A DNA stretch of 64,000 nt from Thermaceae bacterium. GTDB lineage: Bacteria; Deinococcota; Deinococci; Deinococcales; Marinithermaceae. The notes beneath the pieces were generated by a model. The model was given only the letters and a program-made list of their open reading frames with translations, was not told the DNA's origin and ran no database searches. Location of the stretch: positions 53,532 through 117,531 of the forward strand of contig JAMOUW010000059.1 of NCBI GenBank assembly GCA_027067955.1. The letters are read 5' to 3'. Shown here piece by piece: positions 1-10,707 of the stretch. The translations under genes and the position numbers were made by a program. The first letter of the stretch is position 1. Each line of letters starts with the position of its first letter.

Positions 1-213
1 CTTTCCCGCCGCCGGCTGCCCGCGGACCAGGTTCCCGAAGTCCCCATCGCCGAAGCCATCTCCGGCCCCGAGGGCAAGAACGGCGTCAAGGTCATGGACC
101 GCCTCTTCTTCTGGTGGGGGGCCGCCGTGGTGCTGGTTCTGATCGTCTATATGCCCACACTCGTCCAGTTGTTCATGCACATGGTGCCCGCCCCGGGCAT
201 GCGCCTGTGGTAG
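1..213 (+). CDS. cbaA: ba3-type cytochrome c oxidase subunit I, C-terminal end (truncated by window edge)
   Basis: Frame 1 reads ...EAISGPEGKNGVKVMDRLFFWWGAAVVLVLIVYMPTLVQLFMHMVPAPGMRLW*, resembling the C-terminus of Thermus ba3 oxidase subunit I from memory. Confidence 0.75.
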   Translation, partial: LSRRRLPADQVPEVPIAEAISGPEGKNGVKVMDRLFFWWGAAVVLVLIVYMPTLVQLFMHMVPAPGMRLW

Positions 214-344
214 GTTTGCGCTCTTCTCGCGCCGCCTCCCCGCGGGGAGGCGGCGCTGTTTGACTTCGCGCCCGCTGGCGTGTAGGCTTTAGTTTGCTTG
301 AGGCGGGAAGGGCTCCGGCGCTTCCCGGCCTGACGGAGGAAAAG

Positions 345-614
345 ATGGCATTGACCGCAGCGGAAAAACAGCAGATCATCGAACAGCACGCCCAGTTCCC
401 CGGCGACACCGGTTCCACCGAAGTCCAGGTGGCGCTCCTCACCGAACGCATCAACCGCCTCTCGGAGCACCTGCGCGAACACAAGCACGACTTCCACTCG
501 CATCGCGGCCTGCTTAAGATGGTGGGCCAGCGCAAGCGTCTGCTCAAGTACCTCGAGCGCGAAGACGCCGGACGCTACAAGAGCCTGATTGAGAAACTCG
601 GCCTCAGGAAGTAG
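345..614 (+). CDS. rpsO: 30S ribosomal protein S15
   Basis: [73 protein letters not shown] at 345 after GGAGG; followed by pnp. Confidence 0.97.
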   Translation: MALTAAEKQQIIEQHAQFPGDTGSTEVQVALLTERINRLSEHLREHKHDFHSHRGLLKMVGQRKRLLKYLEREDAGRYKSLIEKLGLRK

Positions 615-630
615 ACTGGATTACAAAGTT

Positions 631-660
631 AAAGCGGGACCGGGGCTCCGGTCCCGCTTT
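631..660 (+). terminator. hairpin between rpsO and pnp (attenuator/terminator or RNA-processing site)
   Basis: Near-perfect palindrome AAAGCGGGACCGGGGCTCCGGTCCCGCTTT. Confidence 0.7.
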
Positions 661-692
661 GTCGCGTAAAAGAAAGCAAACAGGTGAACAAG

Positions 693-2861
693 ATGCCCGT
701 ATCCACAGAAAACACCCCTTCCCCGCACCGGTTCAGCACCATGCTCGGCGGTCGCGAGCTGGTCATCGAAACCGGCAAGTACGCCCGCCAGGCCTCCGGA
801 TCGGTCTGGGTCCGTTACGGCGAGACGATCGTCATGGGCACCGCCGAAGGATCCAAGGATCCGGTGGATATGCCCTTCCTGCCGCTCACGGTCGAGTTCG
901 AAGAGCGCCACTACGCCATCGGCAAAATACCCGGCTCTTTCATGCGCCGCGAGGGGAGGCCGGGCGAGAAGGCCATCCTTTCGGCGCGCATGACCGACCG
1001 CCCCATCCGCCCGCTCTTCCCGAAGGGTTTCCGCCACGAAGTGCAGGTAATCCTGACCGTCCTGGCGGCCGACCAGCAGAACCCGCCCGACGTGCTCGGC
1101 CCCATCGCCGCCTCGGCGGCGCTGTCGCTCTCGGACGTCCCCTGGGAGGGCCCCATCGCCAGCGTGCGCGTAGGCCGGGTGGACGGCCGGCTGGTCATCA
1201 ACCCCACCCTGCAACAGCTCGAGGAAAGCGAGCTGGACCTCATCGTTGCCGGTTCCAAGGACGCCATCATCATGGTCGAGGCCGGCGCCAGGGAGGTCAG
1301 CGAGGACCTGCTGGTGGAGGCACTCGACTTCGCCCACCGCGAGATGCAACCGCTGATCGCGCTCCAGGAGGAAATGCGCGAGAAACTTGGCAAGCCCAAG
1401 TTTGACTGGACTCCGCCACCGACGCTGTCAGACGAAGAGCTCGAAGCTTTTTACCAGCTGGCCATCGAACGCGGCTTGAAAGAAGTACTGCTCACCGCGT
1501 CCAAGCACGAGCGAGCCGAAGCGCTCGACACCTTCCGCGACCAGCTGCTCGAGGAAGTCGCCCCGGGCGAGGACGAGGAGTCCGAGGCCCGGAGGGCGCT
1601 TTACAAGCAGGCCTTCGGCGACGTGACCAAACGCGAGCTGCGCCGGATGATAGTCGAGGAGAAGAAGCGCGCCGACGGCCGGGGCCCGGAGGAAATCCGC
1701 CCCATATGGATCGAGGTGGACGTGCTACCGCGCTCGCACGGTTCCGCGGTCTTCACCCGCGGCGAGACCCAGGTGCTGGGTACCATCACCCTGGGCACCG
1801 GCCGCGACGAGCAGATAATCGACGACCTGGGTCTGGACGAGTCCGAAGACTTCCTGGTCCACTACAACTTCCCGCCTTACTCGACCGGGGAAGTCAAGCG
1901 CCTGCGCGGCGTTTCCCGGCGCGAGGTCGGCCACGGCAACCTGGCCAAGCGGGCGCTCAAACCGATGCTGCCCGACAAGGACGACTTCCCCTACACCATC
2001 CGCGTTGTCGGCGACGTGCTCGAGTCCAACGGTTCCAGCTCGATGGCCACCGTCTGCGCCGGTTGCCTGGCGCTGATGGACGCCGGCGTGCCCATCAAGA
2101 AACCGGTCGCCGGCATCGCCATGGGGCTGGTAAAGCCCGAGGAGGGCGAACCGGTGGTGCTCACCGACATCCTCGGCATGGAAGACGCCCTGGGTGACAT
2201 GGACTTCAAGGTAACCGGCACCCGCGACGGCGTGACCGCGCTGCAAATGGACATCAAGGTTCAGGGGCTGGACGCCGCGGTAATGCGCCGCGCCTTGCAA
2301 CAGGCCCGGGAAGCGCGCCTGGACATTCTGGAGCAGATGCAGCAGATCATGCCCGCGCCCCGGCCGGAGCTCAAACCCTTCGCCCCCCGCATCGTTTCCA
2401 TCAAGATCCCGGTCGACAAGATCGGTGCGGTTATCGGCCCCGGGGGCAAGAACATCCGCTCCCTGGAAGAACTGGGGGTTTCCATCGACATCGAGGAAGA
2501 CGGCACCGTACGCATCTATTCGGCCGAAGGGCCGGCGGCCGAGGAGGCCCGGGCCCGCATCGAAGCCATGACCCGCGAGGCCAAGGTGGGCGAGGTCTAC
2601 GAGGGCGTGGTTGTGCGCACCACAAACTTCGGCGCCTTCATCCAGCTCTTCCCGGGCACCGAAGGGCTCCTGCACATTAGCCAGATCGCCGAAGAGCGCG
2701 TCGACAAGGTGGAAGACCATCTCAAGGTGGGCGACAAGATAACCGTCAAGGTAAACCGCATAGACGAGAAGGGGCGGGTAGACTTGGTCCGCCCCGAGCT
2801 CGAGGGCAAGATCCCGCCGCGGCGTCCGCCCCGCTCCGGTGGACCGCGCCGCAATCGCTAG
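693..2861 (+). CDS. pnp: polyribonucleotide nucleotidyltransferase
   Basis: RNase PH repeats plus KH ([17 protein letters not shown]) and S1 domains; ATG at 693 or GTG at 684. Confidence 0.97.
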   Translation: MPVSTENTPSPHRFSTMLGGRELVIETGKYARQASGSVWVRYGETIVMGTAEGSKDPVDMPFLPLTVEFEERHYAIGKIPGSFMRREGRPGEKAILSARMTDRPIRPLFPKGFRHEVQVILTVLAADQQNPPDVLGPIAASAALSLSDVPWEGPIASVRVGRVDGRLVINPTLQQLEESELDLIVAGSKDAIIMVEAGAREVSEDLLVEALDFAHREMQPLIALQEEMREKLGKPKFDWTPPPTLSDEELEAFYQLAIERGLKEVLLTASKHERAEALDTFRDQLLEEVAPGEDEESEARRALYKQAFGDVTKRELRRMIVEEKKRADGRGPEEIRPIWIEVDVLPRSHGSAVFTRGETQVLGTITLGTGRDEQIIDDLGLDESEDFLVHYNFPPYSTGEVKRLRGVSRREVGHGNLAKRALKPMLPDKDDFPYTIRVVGDVLESNGSSSMATVCAGCLALMDAGVPIKKPVAGIAMGLVKPEEGEPVVLTDILGMEDALGDMDFKVTGTRDGVTALQMDIKVQGLDAAVMRRALQQAREARLDILEQMQQIMPAPRPELKPFAPRIVSIKIPVDKIGAVIGPGGKNIRSLEELGVSIDIEEDGTVRIYSAEGPAAEEARARIEAMTREAKVGEVYEGVVVRTTNFGAFIQLFPGTEGLLHISQIAEERVDKVEDHLKVGDKITVKVNRIDEKGRVDLVRPELEGKIPPRRPPRSGGPRRNR

Positions 2862-2915
2862 ATACGCAAGCAGCCGGCCGGGTGCCCCTGGCGGCCCGGC
2901 CGCTCAGGAGAATGA

Positions 2916-4634
2916 ATGACCGAAAAAAAAGCATCAACTAACCGCCGTCCGGCCCGCCGGCGGCCCCGCAGTCGTAAATCCAAGGTGCCCGCCTCCATCG
3001 GCAAGCTGGAAATTATACCGCTAGGCGGCATGGGTGAGATCGGCAAGAACATCACCGCCTTTCGCTTCGAAGACGAAATCCTGGTAGTGGATGGTGGTCT
3101 GGCCTTCCCGGAGGAATACATGCCCGGGGTGGACATCCTCATCCCGCGCATCGATTACCTGGTGGAAAACGCCAAGCTGATCAAGGGCTGGGTGCTTACT
3201 CACGGTCACGAAGACCATATCGGCGGCCTGCCCTTCCTGCTGCCGCAGCTCCCCAAGATTCCGCTCTACGGGGCGCGGCTGACGCTCGGCCTGCTGCGCG
3301 GAAAGCTGGAAGAGTTCGGCCTCAAGCCGGGTGAGTACGAGCTGAATACGATCAGCACCGACGAAACGCTCAAGCTGGGGCGTTACTTCACGGTGGACAT
3401 GTTCCGGATGACCCACTCAATACCCGACAACTCGGGGCTCATCATCCGCACCCCGGTCGGCAACGTGGTTCACACCGGCGACTTCAAACTCGACCCGACG
3501 CCGATCGACGGCAAGGTCAGCCATCTGGCCAAGGTGGCCCAGGCCGGTGCTGAAGGGGTGCTGCTCCTGATAGCAGACTCAACCAACGCCGAGCGCCCCG
3601 GCATCACCCCCAGCGAGGCTGAAGTGGCCAAAGCGCTCGATGCCGCCATCGGTGCAGCTGAGGGGCGGGTTTTCGTGACCACCTTCGCATCGCACATCCA
3701 CCGGGTGCAGTCGGTAATCCGCGCCGCCGAGCGGCACGGGCGCAAGGTGGCCATGGAAGGCCGCAGCATGCTTAAGTTTGCGCGGATTGCACTCGAGCTG
3801 GGCTATCTGGAGGTTGCCGACCGGCTTTATACCACCGACGAGATCAAGGACATCCCCGATCGCGAGGTGCTGGTGCTGGCCACCGGCTCCCAGGGGCAGC
3901 CCATGGCGGTGCTGAGCCGGCTCGCCTTCGGCCGCCACGCCAAACTGAGCGTGAGCGAAGGCGACACCGTGATTCTCAGCTCCAGCCCCATCCCCGGCAA
4001 CGAAGAAGCCGTCAACCGGGTGATAAACAAGCTTTACGAGCTGGGAGCCAAGGTTCTCTATCCGCCCGCCTACAAGGTGCACGCCTCCGGCCACGCCAGC
4101 CGCGAAGAACTGCGCTTTCTCTATAATCTGGTGCAACCCAGATTTTTCATGCCCTGGCACGGCGAGATGCGTCACCAGACCAACTTCAAGTGGCTGGCCG
4201 AAGGAATGCCCAAACCCCCGGAGAAAACCGTCATCGCCGAAAACGGCGACGTGTTCGAGCTGACGGCGGGCGACCTGAAAAAGACCGGCAGGGTCAAGGC
4301 CGGCGCCCTCTACGTAGACGGCCTGGGGGTGGGCGACATTACCGACGACATCCTCGAGGAGCGCCAGGACATGGCCGCCGACGGCATCGTCATCATCACC
4401 GCCCTGGTGTCCGCCAATCCGGTGGTGGAAGTGGTCAGCCGCGGCTTTGTTAAGGCCGGTCAGCGGCTGCACGCCGAAATACGGCGGATGGCGCTGGAAG
4501 CGATCAGGAACGGCGTGAACGAAAAGAAACCGCTCGAGCAAATCCGCGACGACGTCTACTACCCCGCCAAGAAGTTCATCCGCAAGGTCACCGGGCGCGA
4601 CCCGATAATTATTCCCATCCTCTTCGAGGCTTAG
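2916..4634 (+). CDS. rnj: ribonuclease J
   Basis: Metallo-beta-lactamase motif LTHGHEDHIGGLPF and beta-CASP features. Confidence 0.95.
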   Translation: MTEKKASTNRRPARRRPRSRKSKVPASIGKLEIIPLGGMGEIGKNITAFRFEDEILVVDGGLAFPEEYMPGVDILIPRIDYLVENAKLIKGWVLTHGHEDHIGGLPFLLPQLPKIPLYGARLTLGLLRGKLEEFGLKPGEYELNTISTDETLKLGRYFTVDMFRMTHSIPDNSGLIIRTPVGNVVHTGDFKLDPTPIDGKVSHLAKVAQAGAEGVLLLIADSTNAERPGITPSEAEVAKALDAAIGAAEGRVFVTTFASHIHRVQSVIRAAERHGRKVAMEGRSMLKFARIALELGYLEVADRLYTTDEIKDIPDREVLVLATGSQGQPMAVLSRLAFGRHAKLSVSEGDTVILSSSPIPGNEEAVNRVINKLYELGAKVLYPPAYKVHASGHASREELRFLYNLVQPRFFMPWHGEMRHQTNFKWLAEGMPKPPEKTVIAENGDVFELTAGDLKKTGRVKAGALYVDGLGVGDITDDILEERQDMAADGIVIITALVSANPVVEVVSRGFVKAGQRLHAEIRRMALEAIRNGVNEKKPLEQIRDDVYYPAKKFIRKVTGRDPIIIPILFEA

Positions 4635-4636
4635 GC

Positions 4637-5551
4637 GTGGGCGGAGCAGGCGTGCTGCTAGGCGCGGTCGCCCCGGTGGCGCTGATGGTGACCGCCGGTT
4701 ACCTGGCGGTCAAACTGCTCAAGATCGACCGCGGGCCGCTAACGCGGCTAACCCTGTTCGTTCTCGTCCCCTTCCTGGTCTTCGATCAGCTCTGGCGGAA
4801 CCAGGCCGACCTGGGCGGCGCCCTCAAGCTGGCTGGCGCCTTCGCCCTGGCCTCGGTCGGTTTCGCTCTGACTGGCTGGCTGGCGGGCCGTTTCTTGAAC
4901 CTGCCACAGCCGACCCGTGCCAGCCTGGCCGCCACCACTGCTTTTCCCAATACCGGCAACATGGGGCTCTCGGTGGCCTTCTTCGCTTTGGGCGATGCCG
5001 GTTTGGAACGGGCGACCATCATCTTCGTCGTCGCCACCATGTTGCTGTTCAGCTTTGGCCCCGCCCTGTTCAGCGGCGGCGGCTTCCTGGAACAGCTAAA
5101 GATGACGCTGCGCCTGCCGCTCATCTGGGCGGTCGTGCTCGGGCTGATCGCCAACGCGGTGGACCTGCAGCTCCCTCTCAACCTGGGAGGCGGCGTGCAC
5201 ATGCTGGCCCAGGGCGCCATTCCCATGCTACTGCTCTCGCTGGGGATGCAAATCGCCGAGTCGCGCTTCTCAGTTGGCGCTTACGACCTCTTCGCGAGCC
5301 TGCTGCGCGTACTGGGCGGGCCGCTGCTCGCCTACCTGGCGGCACTGGCCCTGGGGCTGCGGGGGCCTGACCTGGTGGTGCTGCTCCTTATCAGCGGTAT
5401 GCCGGCCGCCGTAAACACCTACCTGATGGCGGCCGAGTTCGGCGGGGACGCCGAACGCACCGCTCGGGTGGTCGTTCTCTCCACCCTGCTCAGTTTTCTG
5501 ACCCTGCCGCTGGTCCTTGGCCTGGCGGTGCGGGCGGCGGGGGCAGGCTAG
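4637..5551 (+). CDS. AEC family (auxin efflux carrier-type) transporter
   Basis: Multi-TM protein with PNTGNMGLSVAFFALGD motif. Confidence 0.8.
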   Translation: MGGAGVLLGAVAPVALMVTAGYLAVKLLKIDRGPLTRLTLFVLVPFLVFDQLWRNQADLGGALKLAGAFALASVGFALTGWLAGRFLNLPQPTRASLAATTAFPNTGNMGLSVAFFALGDAGLERATIIFVVATMLLFSFGPALFSGGGFLEQLKMTLRLPLIWAVVLGLIANAVDLQLPLNLGGGVHMLAQGAIPMLLLSLGMQIAESRFSVGAYDLFASLLRVLGGPLLAYLAALALGLRGPDLVVLLLISGMPAAVNTYLMAAEFGGDAERTARVVVLSTLLSFLTLPLVLGLAVRAAGAG

Positions 5552-5906
5552 GCGCCCCGAGGTCGAGCTGGAGCAGCAACCTGCCCTCAACAATGACCAG
5601 CAATCTGTAGAACCGCCCCTCCTCGTAAGGAAACGTCAGCTCCAGCTTCCGGGGCCGCTCCACCCACAGGGACCGTTCTTCAACCATATGGTCGCCTGCA
5701 AGCCATTTCAGTTCGAGATAATTGGGCTCCGGCCAGCGCCGCAGATCCAGCGCCACGCGGGCGACGTCACCGGCGGGATCGAGCGCGCCGGTGATGGATA
5801 TCCTTTCTGGATAGGTCTCCTCCGGGGGAATCAGCGGCCAGAAAGTGTAACGACAAGCGGATAGAAGCATCAGCATCACGAGCAGCAATACCGGGGTCGG
5901 TCTCAT
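5490..5906 (-). CDS. hypothetical lipoprotein
   Basis: N-terminal MRPTPVLLLVMLMLLSAC lipobox; overlaps the upstream convergent gene by 62 bp. Confidence 0.6.
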   Translation of the reverse strand: MRPTPVLLLVMLMLLSACRYTFWPLIPPEETYPERISITGALDPAGDVARVALDLRRWPEPNYLELKWLAGDHMVEERSLWVERPRKLELTFPYEEGRFYRLLVIVEGRLLLQLDLGAPSLPPPPAPPGQGPAAGSEN

Positions 5907-5941
5907 CCCCTATACGCTAGTCCCCTTGCATGCGAGGCGGG

Positions 5942-6643
5942 TTAAAGACAACGCAGCGCCGCGGCCGCGGCGGCCAGCACCAGCGGCGCGGTTTCAGCAC
6001 GGAGGATGCGCGGACCCAGACAGACGGGCGCGAAGCCCAGGCCGGTCAGGTGTTCCACCTCGGCCTCGGTGAACCCTCCTTCGGGTCCGCTGGCGAGTGC
6101 CACCGCGCCGCTTTCGGGCCAATTGATGGCGTTAATCGTCGTCGGCGTATACGGGTGGGCTACCAGACCAAACTCCACCGGGGACAGTTCTGCCAGCGCT
6201 AGCGGCTCCGCCACCTCGGGCACCCGCGCCCGTCCCGACTGTTTGGCGGCCTCAACCGCGATCCGGCGCAGCCGCTCCAGCTTGGTCCGGCCCATCTCGC
6301 GGGGAACGCTGCGCTCGGTTACGAGCAGCACGAAACGGCTCACGCCGAGCTCGCTGCCGGCCCGGACCACACCGGCCAGCTTGTCGCCTTTGAGCAGGGC
6401 GATGTGGAGAACGACGGCGACCGGCGGTTCGCGCAGGGCCGGTTCGGGGCTGGCGACCGCCAGGACGACCGCCCCGCCCTCAACCTTCACCACCCGGGCG
6501 GCCGCCTCGAGCCCGGAGCCGTCAAAAGCCAGGACCTCGCGACCCGGCTCCACCCGCAAAACGTGAATCAGGTGGTGCGCCTCCTGCCCCGCCAAACGGA
6601 TTTCGGGAGCCAGTTCGGGAACGAATACCCGCGGCTTCCTCAC
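5942..6643 (-). CDS. rsmE: 16S rRNA (uracil1498-N3)-methyltransferase
   Basis: SPOUT signature SGPEGGFTEAEVEHL and LGPRILRAETAPL. Confidence 0.93.
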   Translation of the reverse strand: MRKPRVFVPELAPEIRLAGQEAHHLIHVLRVEPGREVLAFDGSGLEAAARVVKVEGGAVVLAVASPEPALREPPVAVVLHIALLKGDKLAGVVRAGSELGVSRFVLLVTERSVPREMGRTKLERLRRIAVEAAKQSGRARVPEVAEPLALAELSPVEFGLVAHPYTPTTINAINWPESGAVALASGPEGGFTEAEVEHLTGLGFAPVCLGPRILRAETAPLVLAAAAAALRCL

Positions 6644-7398
6644 CTACGGTACCCCAACAACACCCACTCGCCTTCCCGCCTGCGGCCCAGCGGCACAAAA
6701 CCGGCGGCGCGCATGGCGGCGTCGGCCACGTTTTCGCGATCCGCCAGGACGCCGGTTATCCAGGCGCGGCCCCCCGGCGCCAGCAAACGGGCGTAAGCCG
6801 GGGCCAGCTCGGCGTGCAGTTCGGCGTAAAGGTTGGCCAGGATCAAATCCTGGGGCGGGGCGGCGACCTCGACGCTGCCCGCGCGAAACTCCGGCTCCAC
6901 CCCGTTGCGGCGGGCGTTCTCGCGGGCGGCAGCTATTGCCTGCTGGTCTATGTCTACTCCCAGCGCCGTCGCGCCCAGCATGGCGGCGGCGATGGTCAGG
7001 ATTCCCGAACCGGCGCCGACGTCGAGCACCCGCTTACCGGCCGGTCGTTCGGCGGCCAGCGCCTCGAGCGCCATCCTCGTGGTTTCGTGATGGCCGGTTC
7101 CGAAAGCCATTCCTGGCTCAAGGACTATCTTCGTCTCCGGGCCCGACCACTCGTGCCAGGGAGCCAGCACGACAAAGGGTCCGGCCGTCACCGGGTGGAG
7201 GTCCCTTTTCCAGACCTCGAGCCAGTCGTCGTCGGGAAGCTCCCGCCAGCTGCCGGGCAGCGGCAGCTCCACCCGCTCGGGAAAGTAGGCCCAGACCTCG
7301 CCGGGTTTTTCCTCGAGACCGCCTGCGCCCAGCTCGAAGAGCAGGGGCGTATAGGAGTCGAGCAGTTCGAAGTCGCCCTTCAGTACAAAAACGTGCAC
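6640..7398 (-). CDS. prmA: ribosomal protein L11 methyltransferase
   Basis: PGMAFGTGHHETTRMALEAL, VLDVGAGSGILTIAA, LANLYAELHAEL. Confidence 0.93.
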   Translation of the reverse strand: MHVFVLKGDFELLDSYTPLLFELGAGGLEEKPGEVWAYFPERVELPLPGSWRELPDDDWLEVWKRDLHPVTAGPFVVLAPWHEWSGPETKIVLEPGMAFGTGHHETTRMALEALAAERPAGKRVLDVGAGSGILTIAAAMLGATALGVDIDQQAIAAARENARRNGVEPEFRAGSVEVAAPPQDLILANLYAELHAELAPAYARLLAPGGRAWITGVLADRENVADAAMRAAGFVPLGRRREGEWVLLGYRR

Positions 7399-7486
7399 GA
7401 ACGCATTCTACGCGAGTGAACCAGCCGCGATCCGAACCCGCGCGGCCGGTTTGCCAGAACTGCAGGCCTCTTTGCCACCGGACCCG

Positions 7487-7861
7487 TTACCGCGTGCCGC
7501 GACGTTCCGCAAACCTCTCGGCGACCTCCCGGAGCCGCTCACCGACCCGGAATCCCAATTCTGCCGCCGGGACGTTGGCGTGACTTATCACCCCGCTGTC
7601 CCAGGTGTCGGCCGCCTCACCGATACGGGCGCTCTCGCAATCTACCGCCACCGCCGCCAGACCCTCGCGTTCTAGCAGCTCCAGTCCCGCCACCCCCGCC
7701 CCGTCCTTGCCCACCCCGGCATCGTTGAAAACCACCAGCAAGGGGCGGAACGACAGCGCATAGCGGGCAGCGCTCGAGCCGCCGTGCGAACCGGTGACCA
7801 CCAGCTCCCCGGTCTGAACCGCCCCGCCCTCGGCTACCGAGTCCAGCAACCATATTCGCAT
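7487..7861 (-). CDS. conserved hypothetical protein
   Basis: MRIWLLDSVAEGGAVQTGELVVTGSHGGSSAARYAL; internal ATG preferred because the longer form overlaps the divergent gene. Confidence 0.6.
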   Translation of the reverse strand: MRIWLLDSVAEGGAVQTGELVVTGSHGGSSAARYALSFRPLLVVFNDAGVGKDGAGVAGLELLEREGLAAVAVDCESARIGEAADTWDSGVISHANVPAAELGFRVGERLREVAERFAERRGTR

Positions 7862-7916
7862 ACCCCGGACTTGCAGGCTTTGCATGGGCTATATAGTAAA
7901 ACCCAAGGAGAAGAAA

Positions 7917-9224
7917 GTGGAAGGCACGAAAGTTACCTCGCTCCTGCAGCGGCTGATTCAATTCGACACAACCAATCCGCCCGGCCGCGAGGCCGAAGCG
8001 ATGCGCTGGGTGCAGGGCTGGCTCGAGGATCGCGGCGTTAGCTCGGAACTGCTCGCACGCGACCCGGAACGCCCCAATCTGCTGGCCCGTTTTTCCGGGC
8101 GCGGCGCCGCCCCGCCCCTGCTCGTTTACGGCCACCTCGACGTGGTGACCACCGCGGGGCAGGACTGGAGCGTGCCCCCGTTCGAGGGCGTGATCAAGGA
8201 CGGCTACGTCTGGGGGCGCGGCGCACTCGACATGAAGGGGGCGGTGGCCATGTACCTGACGGCGGTGAGCGAGGCCCACGCCACGGGCGAGCTGGCTGGC
8301 GACGTGGTGCTCGCGCTGGTGAGCGACGAGGAAGCCGGGGGCGACTACGGCGCGGCCTGGCTGGTGAACGAACACCCCGGGCGCTTTGAGGGAATCCGCC
8401 ACGCGCTGGGCGAATTCGGCGGTTTCAACATCGAGATCGCGGGGCAGAGGTTCTACCCGGTGATGGTGGCCGAAAAACAGATCTGCTGGCTGGAACTTAG
8501 CTTCACCGGCCCCGCCGGGCATGGCTCGCTGATACACCGCGGCGGGGCGATGGCCCGGCTGGGGCGGGCGCTGACGGCCCTCGACGGAAAACTGCCACCG
8601 GTTCACGTCACCCCCGTCGCCGAACGCATGTTCCGTGAAATCGCCACCGGCCTCGGCGGCGCTGCCCGCACAGCTTTACTGCTGGCCCTCAAACCCCGCC
8701 TGACCGACCGCGTACTCAACGTCATGGGGAGAGGAGCCAGGCTCTTTCAACCGCTGTTCCACAACACCGTAAACGCCACCATCGTACGGGGAGGAAAAAA
8801 GGTAAACGTGGTTCCCGCCGAAGTAAGCCTGCAGCTTGACGGCCGGCTTCTTCCAGGATTTTCACCCGATGACCTGATAGCGGAGCTAAAGCGCCTCATC
8901 CCGGTTCCCTTCAAAGTGCGCCTGCTGCGCCATGACCCGGGGCCAGAAAACGTGGACTGGAGCCTCTACCCGTTACTCAAGCAGACGCTCGAGGAGGCCG
9001 ACCCAGGCAGCCGGGCGGTACCGCTGCTCCTTTCCGGCGTTACCGACGGGCGGCACTTCGCGCGTCTGGGCATACAAACTTACGGCTTCACCCCCATGAA
9101 ACTGCCGGCGGGCATGAACTTCTCCGAATTGATTCACGCCGCCGACGAACGCATTCCGGTGAAAGCGCTGGATTTCGGCGTAGAAACATTACGACGCTTC
9201 TTCCGAAGTTACGGCAGAATATGA
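7917..9224 (+). CDS. M20 family metallopeptidase/deacylase
   Basis: VYGHLDVVTTAGQDWSVPPF, GRGALDMKGAVAMYL; GTG at 7917 preceded by AAGGAG. Confidence 0.85.
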   Translation: MEGTKVTSLLQRLIQFDTTNPPGREAEAMRWVQGWLEDRGVSSELLARDPERPNLLARFSGRGAAPPLLVYGHLDVVTTAGQDWSVPPFEGVIKDGYVWGRGALDMKGAVAMYLTAVSEAHATGELAGDVVLALVSDEEAGGDYGAAWLVNEHPGRFEGIRHALGEFGGFNIEIAGQRFYPVMVAEKQICWLELSFTGPAGHGSLIHRGGAMARLGRALTALDGKLPPVHVTPVAERMFREIATGLGGAARTALLLALKPRLTDRVLNVMGRGARLFQPLFHNTVNATIVRGGKKVNVVPAEVSLQLDGRLLPGFSPDDLIAELKRLIPVPFKVRLLRHDPGPENVDWSLYPLLKQTLEEADPGSRAVPLLLSGVTDGRHFARLGIQTYGFTPMKLPAGMNFSELIHAADERIPVKALDFGVETLRRFFRSYGRI

Positions 9225-9261
9225 ACAAGTGTGCAGCTCCGAGCACCGGTATACTGAAGCA

Positions 9262-9735
9262 ATGCTCAGCTGGCTCGACGTCCTCGCAATCACCACCGCC
9301 GCACTCGCTACCGCTATGGGCGTAAGGCGCGGTGGCGGCTTTCTTATAGCCCTGCCTCTCGCGGCCGCGCTCTACTGGCTGGGTCTGGATTACGTTTCCC
9401 AACCGTCCTTGCTGCCTTTTCTCGGAATCGGCAGCGGCCTGGCCGCCTCCTTCATTAGCGGCCTGGTTCCGGTGGCCTTTCCGTTCAAGCTTGATCCGTT
9501 TCTAGGAGGTATTGCAGGTTTCGTCTGGGGGGTGTTCCTGGCGCTCGCGCTCTGGGTCGGGCTGCCGGCAGAATACAGCCCCGCCACCGGGGCTATCCGT
9601 TATCCGGCACTCTCCTCACCGCCCATCATCCAGGACGCCGTGGCCTCAAGCCCGTTTGCACCCCGGCTGTTCGCCGCGGTCCGGCAAAACCCCGTGGCCA
9701 GGAAGATATTTTTCGGACCCGAGCTCCGCCCCTGA
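9262..9735 (+). CDS. hypothetical membrane protein
   Basis: MLSWLDVLAITTAALATAMG...; several hydrophobic segments. Confidence 0.55.
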   Translation: MLSWLDVLAITTAALATAMGVRRGGGFLIALPLAAALYWLGLDYVSQPSLLPFLGIGSGLAASFISGLVPVAFPFKLDPFLGGIAGFVWGVFLALALWVGLPAEYSPATGAIRYPALSSPPIIQDAVASSPFAPRLFAAVRQNPVARKIFFGPELRP

Positions 9736-9738
9736 ACA

Positions 9739-10707
9739 CTATTCGGCCAGCACCGCCGCCAGATCGTAGATGTCGCGATCTATGGCCTTGCGTCGCTCCA
9801 CCGCTTCGGCCAGGGGAGTGAGCGCCACTTCCCCCTCTACCTCGCCCAGCATGACGCCGCTGGTTCCCGCAACAAGGGTCTCCGCGGCCGCCGCTCCCAG
9901 ACGGCTTGCCAGCACCCGGTCGCGCGCCGTGGGAGAGCCGCCGCGCTGGATGTGCCCCAGAACGGTGACGCGTCCCTCGAACGGGTGGATCTGCTGTGCG
10001 GCCTTCATCAAGGTGTCGGCACCGCCCGGATAGGCGCCCTCGGCCACCACGATGATAGAAGAATGCTTTCCCTTGGCCTCGGAAACGCGGATCTGCTCGG
10101 CTATCTCTTCGGGGCCGGTGGGAATCTCCGGCAAAGCAACCACCTCCGCCCCCCCTGCAAGCCCCACGTCCAGGGCGATGAAGCCCGCATGCCTGCCCAT
10201 CACCTCGATGAAGAAGACGCGTTCGTGGCTGGCGGCGGTGTCACGGATTCGGTCTATGGCGTCGAGGGCAGTGTTCACCGCGGTGTCGAAACCGATGGTG
10301 AAATCGGTACCGTACAGATCGTTATCTATTGTTCCCGGAACCCCCACCACCGGAATGCGGTGCTCCTGGGTCAACTTGATGGCGCCGCGAAAGGTGCCGT
10401 CACCGCCGATGGCCACCAGGCCGGATATTCCCGCCTCGGCCAGCCGCGCCGCAGCCTGGGCGCGCCCCTCGGGCTCCATAAAGGCCTTGCTGCGCGCGGT
10501 GCGCAGAATCGTACCGCCACGCTGGATAATGTTAGCTACATCGCGCGGCTGCAGGGGCACGAACTCGCCATCAATCATGCCCGCATAGCCGCGGCGTATG
10601 CCTACCACCTCGACCTCGCGGATAGCCGTCCAGCGCACCACCGCACGCAAAGCGGCATTCATACCGGGGGCATCGCCCCCGCTGGTGTACACACCGATTC
10701 GTTTCAT
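9739..10707 (-). CDS. pfkA: 6-phosphofructokinase
   Basis: MKRIGVYTSGGDAPGMNAALRAVVR; GGDGTFRGA; PGTIDNDL. Confidence 0.96.
   Translation of the reverse strand: MKRIGVYTSGGDAPGMNAALRAVVRWTAIREVEVVGIRRGYAGMIDGEFVPLQPRDVANIIQRGGTILRTARSKAFMEPEGRAQAAARLAEAGISGLVAIGGDGTFRGAIKLTQEHRIPVVGVPGTIDNDLYGTDFTIGFDTAVNTALDAIDRIRDTAASHERVFFIEVMGRHAGFIALDVGLAGGAEVVALPEIPTGPEEIAEQIRVSEAKGKHSSIIVVAEGAYPGGADTLMKAAQQIHPFEGRVTVLGHIQRGGSPTARDRVLASRLGAAAAETLVAGTSGVMLGEVEGEVALTPLAEAVERRKAIDRDIYDLAAVLAE

Noticed and set aside
1725-2720. 331-aa minus-strand ORF
   Set aside because: Lies entirely antisense to pnp; GC-rich shadow frame.
7871-7897. Promoter TTGCAG...TATAGT upstream of the M20 gene
   Set aside because: Spacing of about 15 bp and partial -35 match; too weak to call without transcription data.
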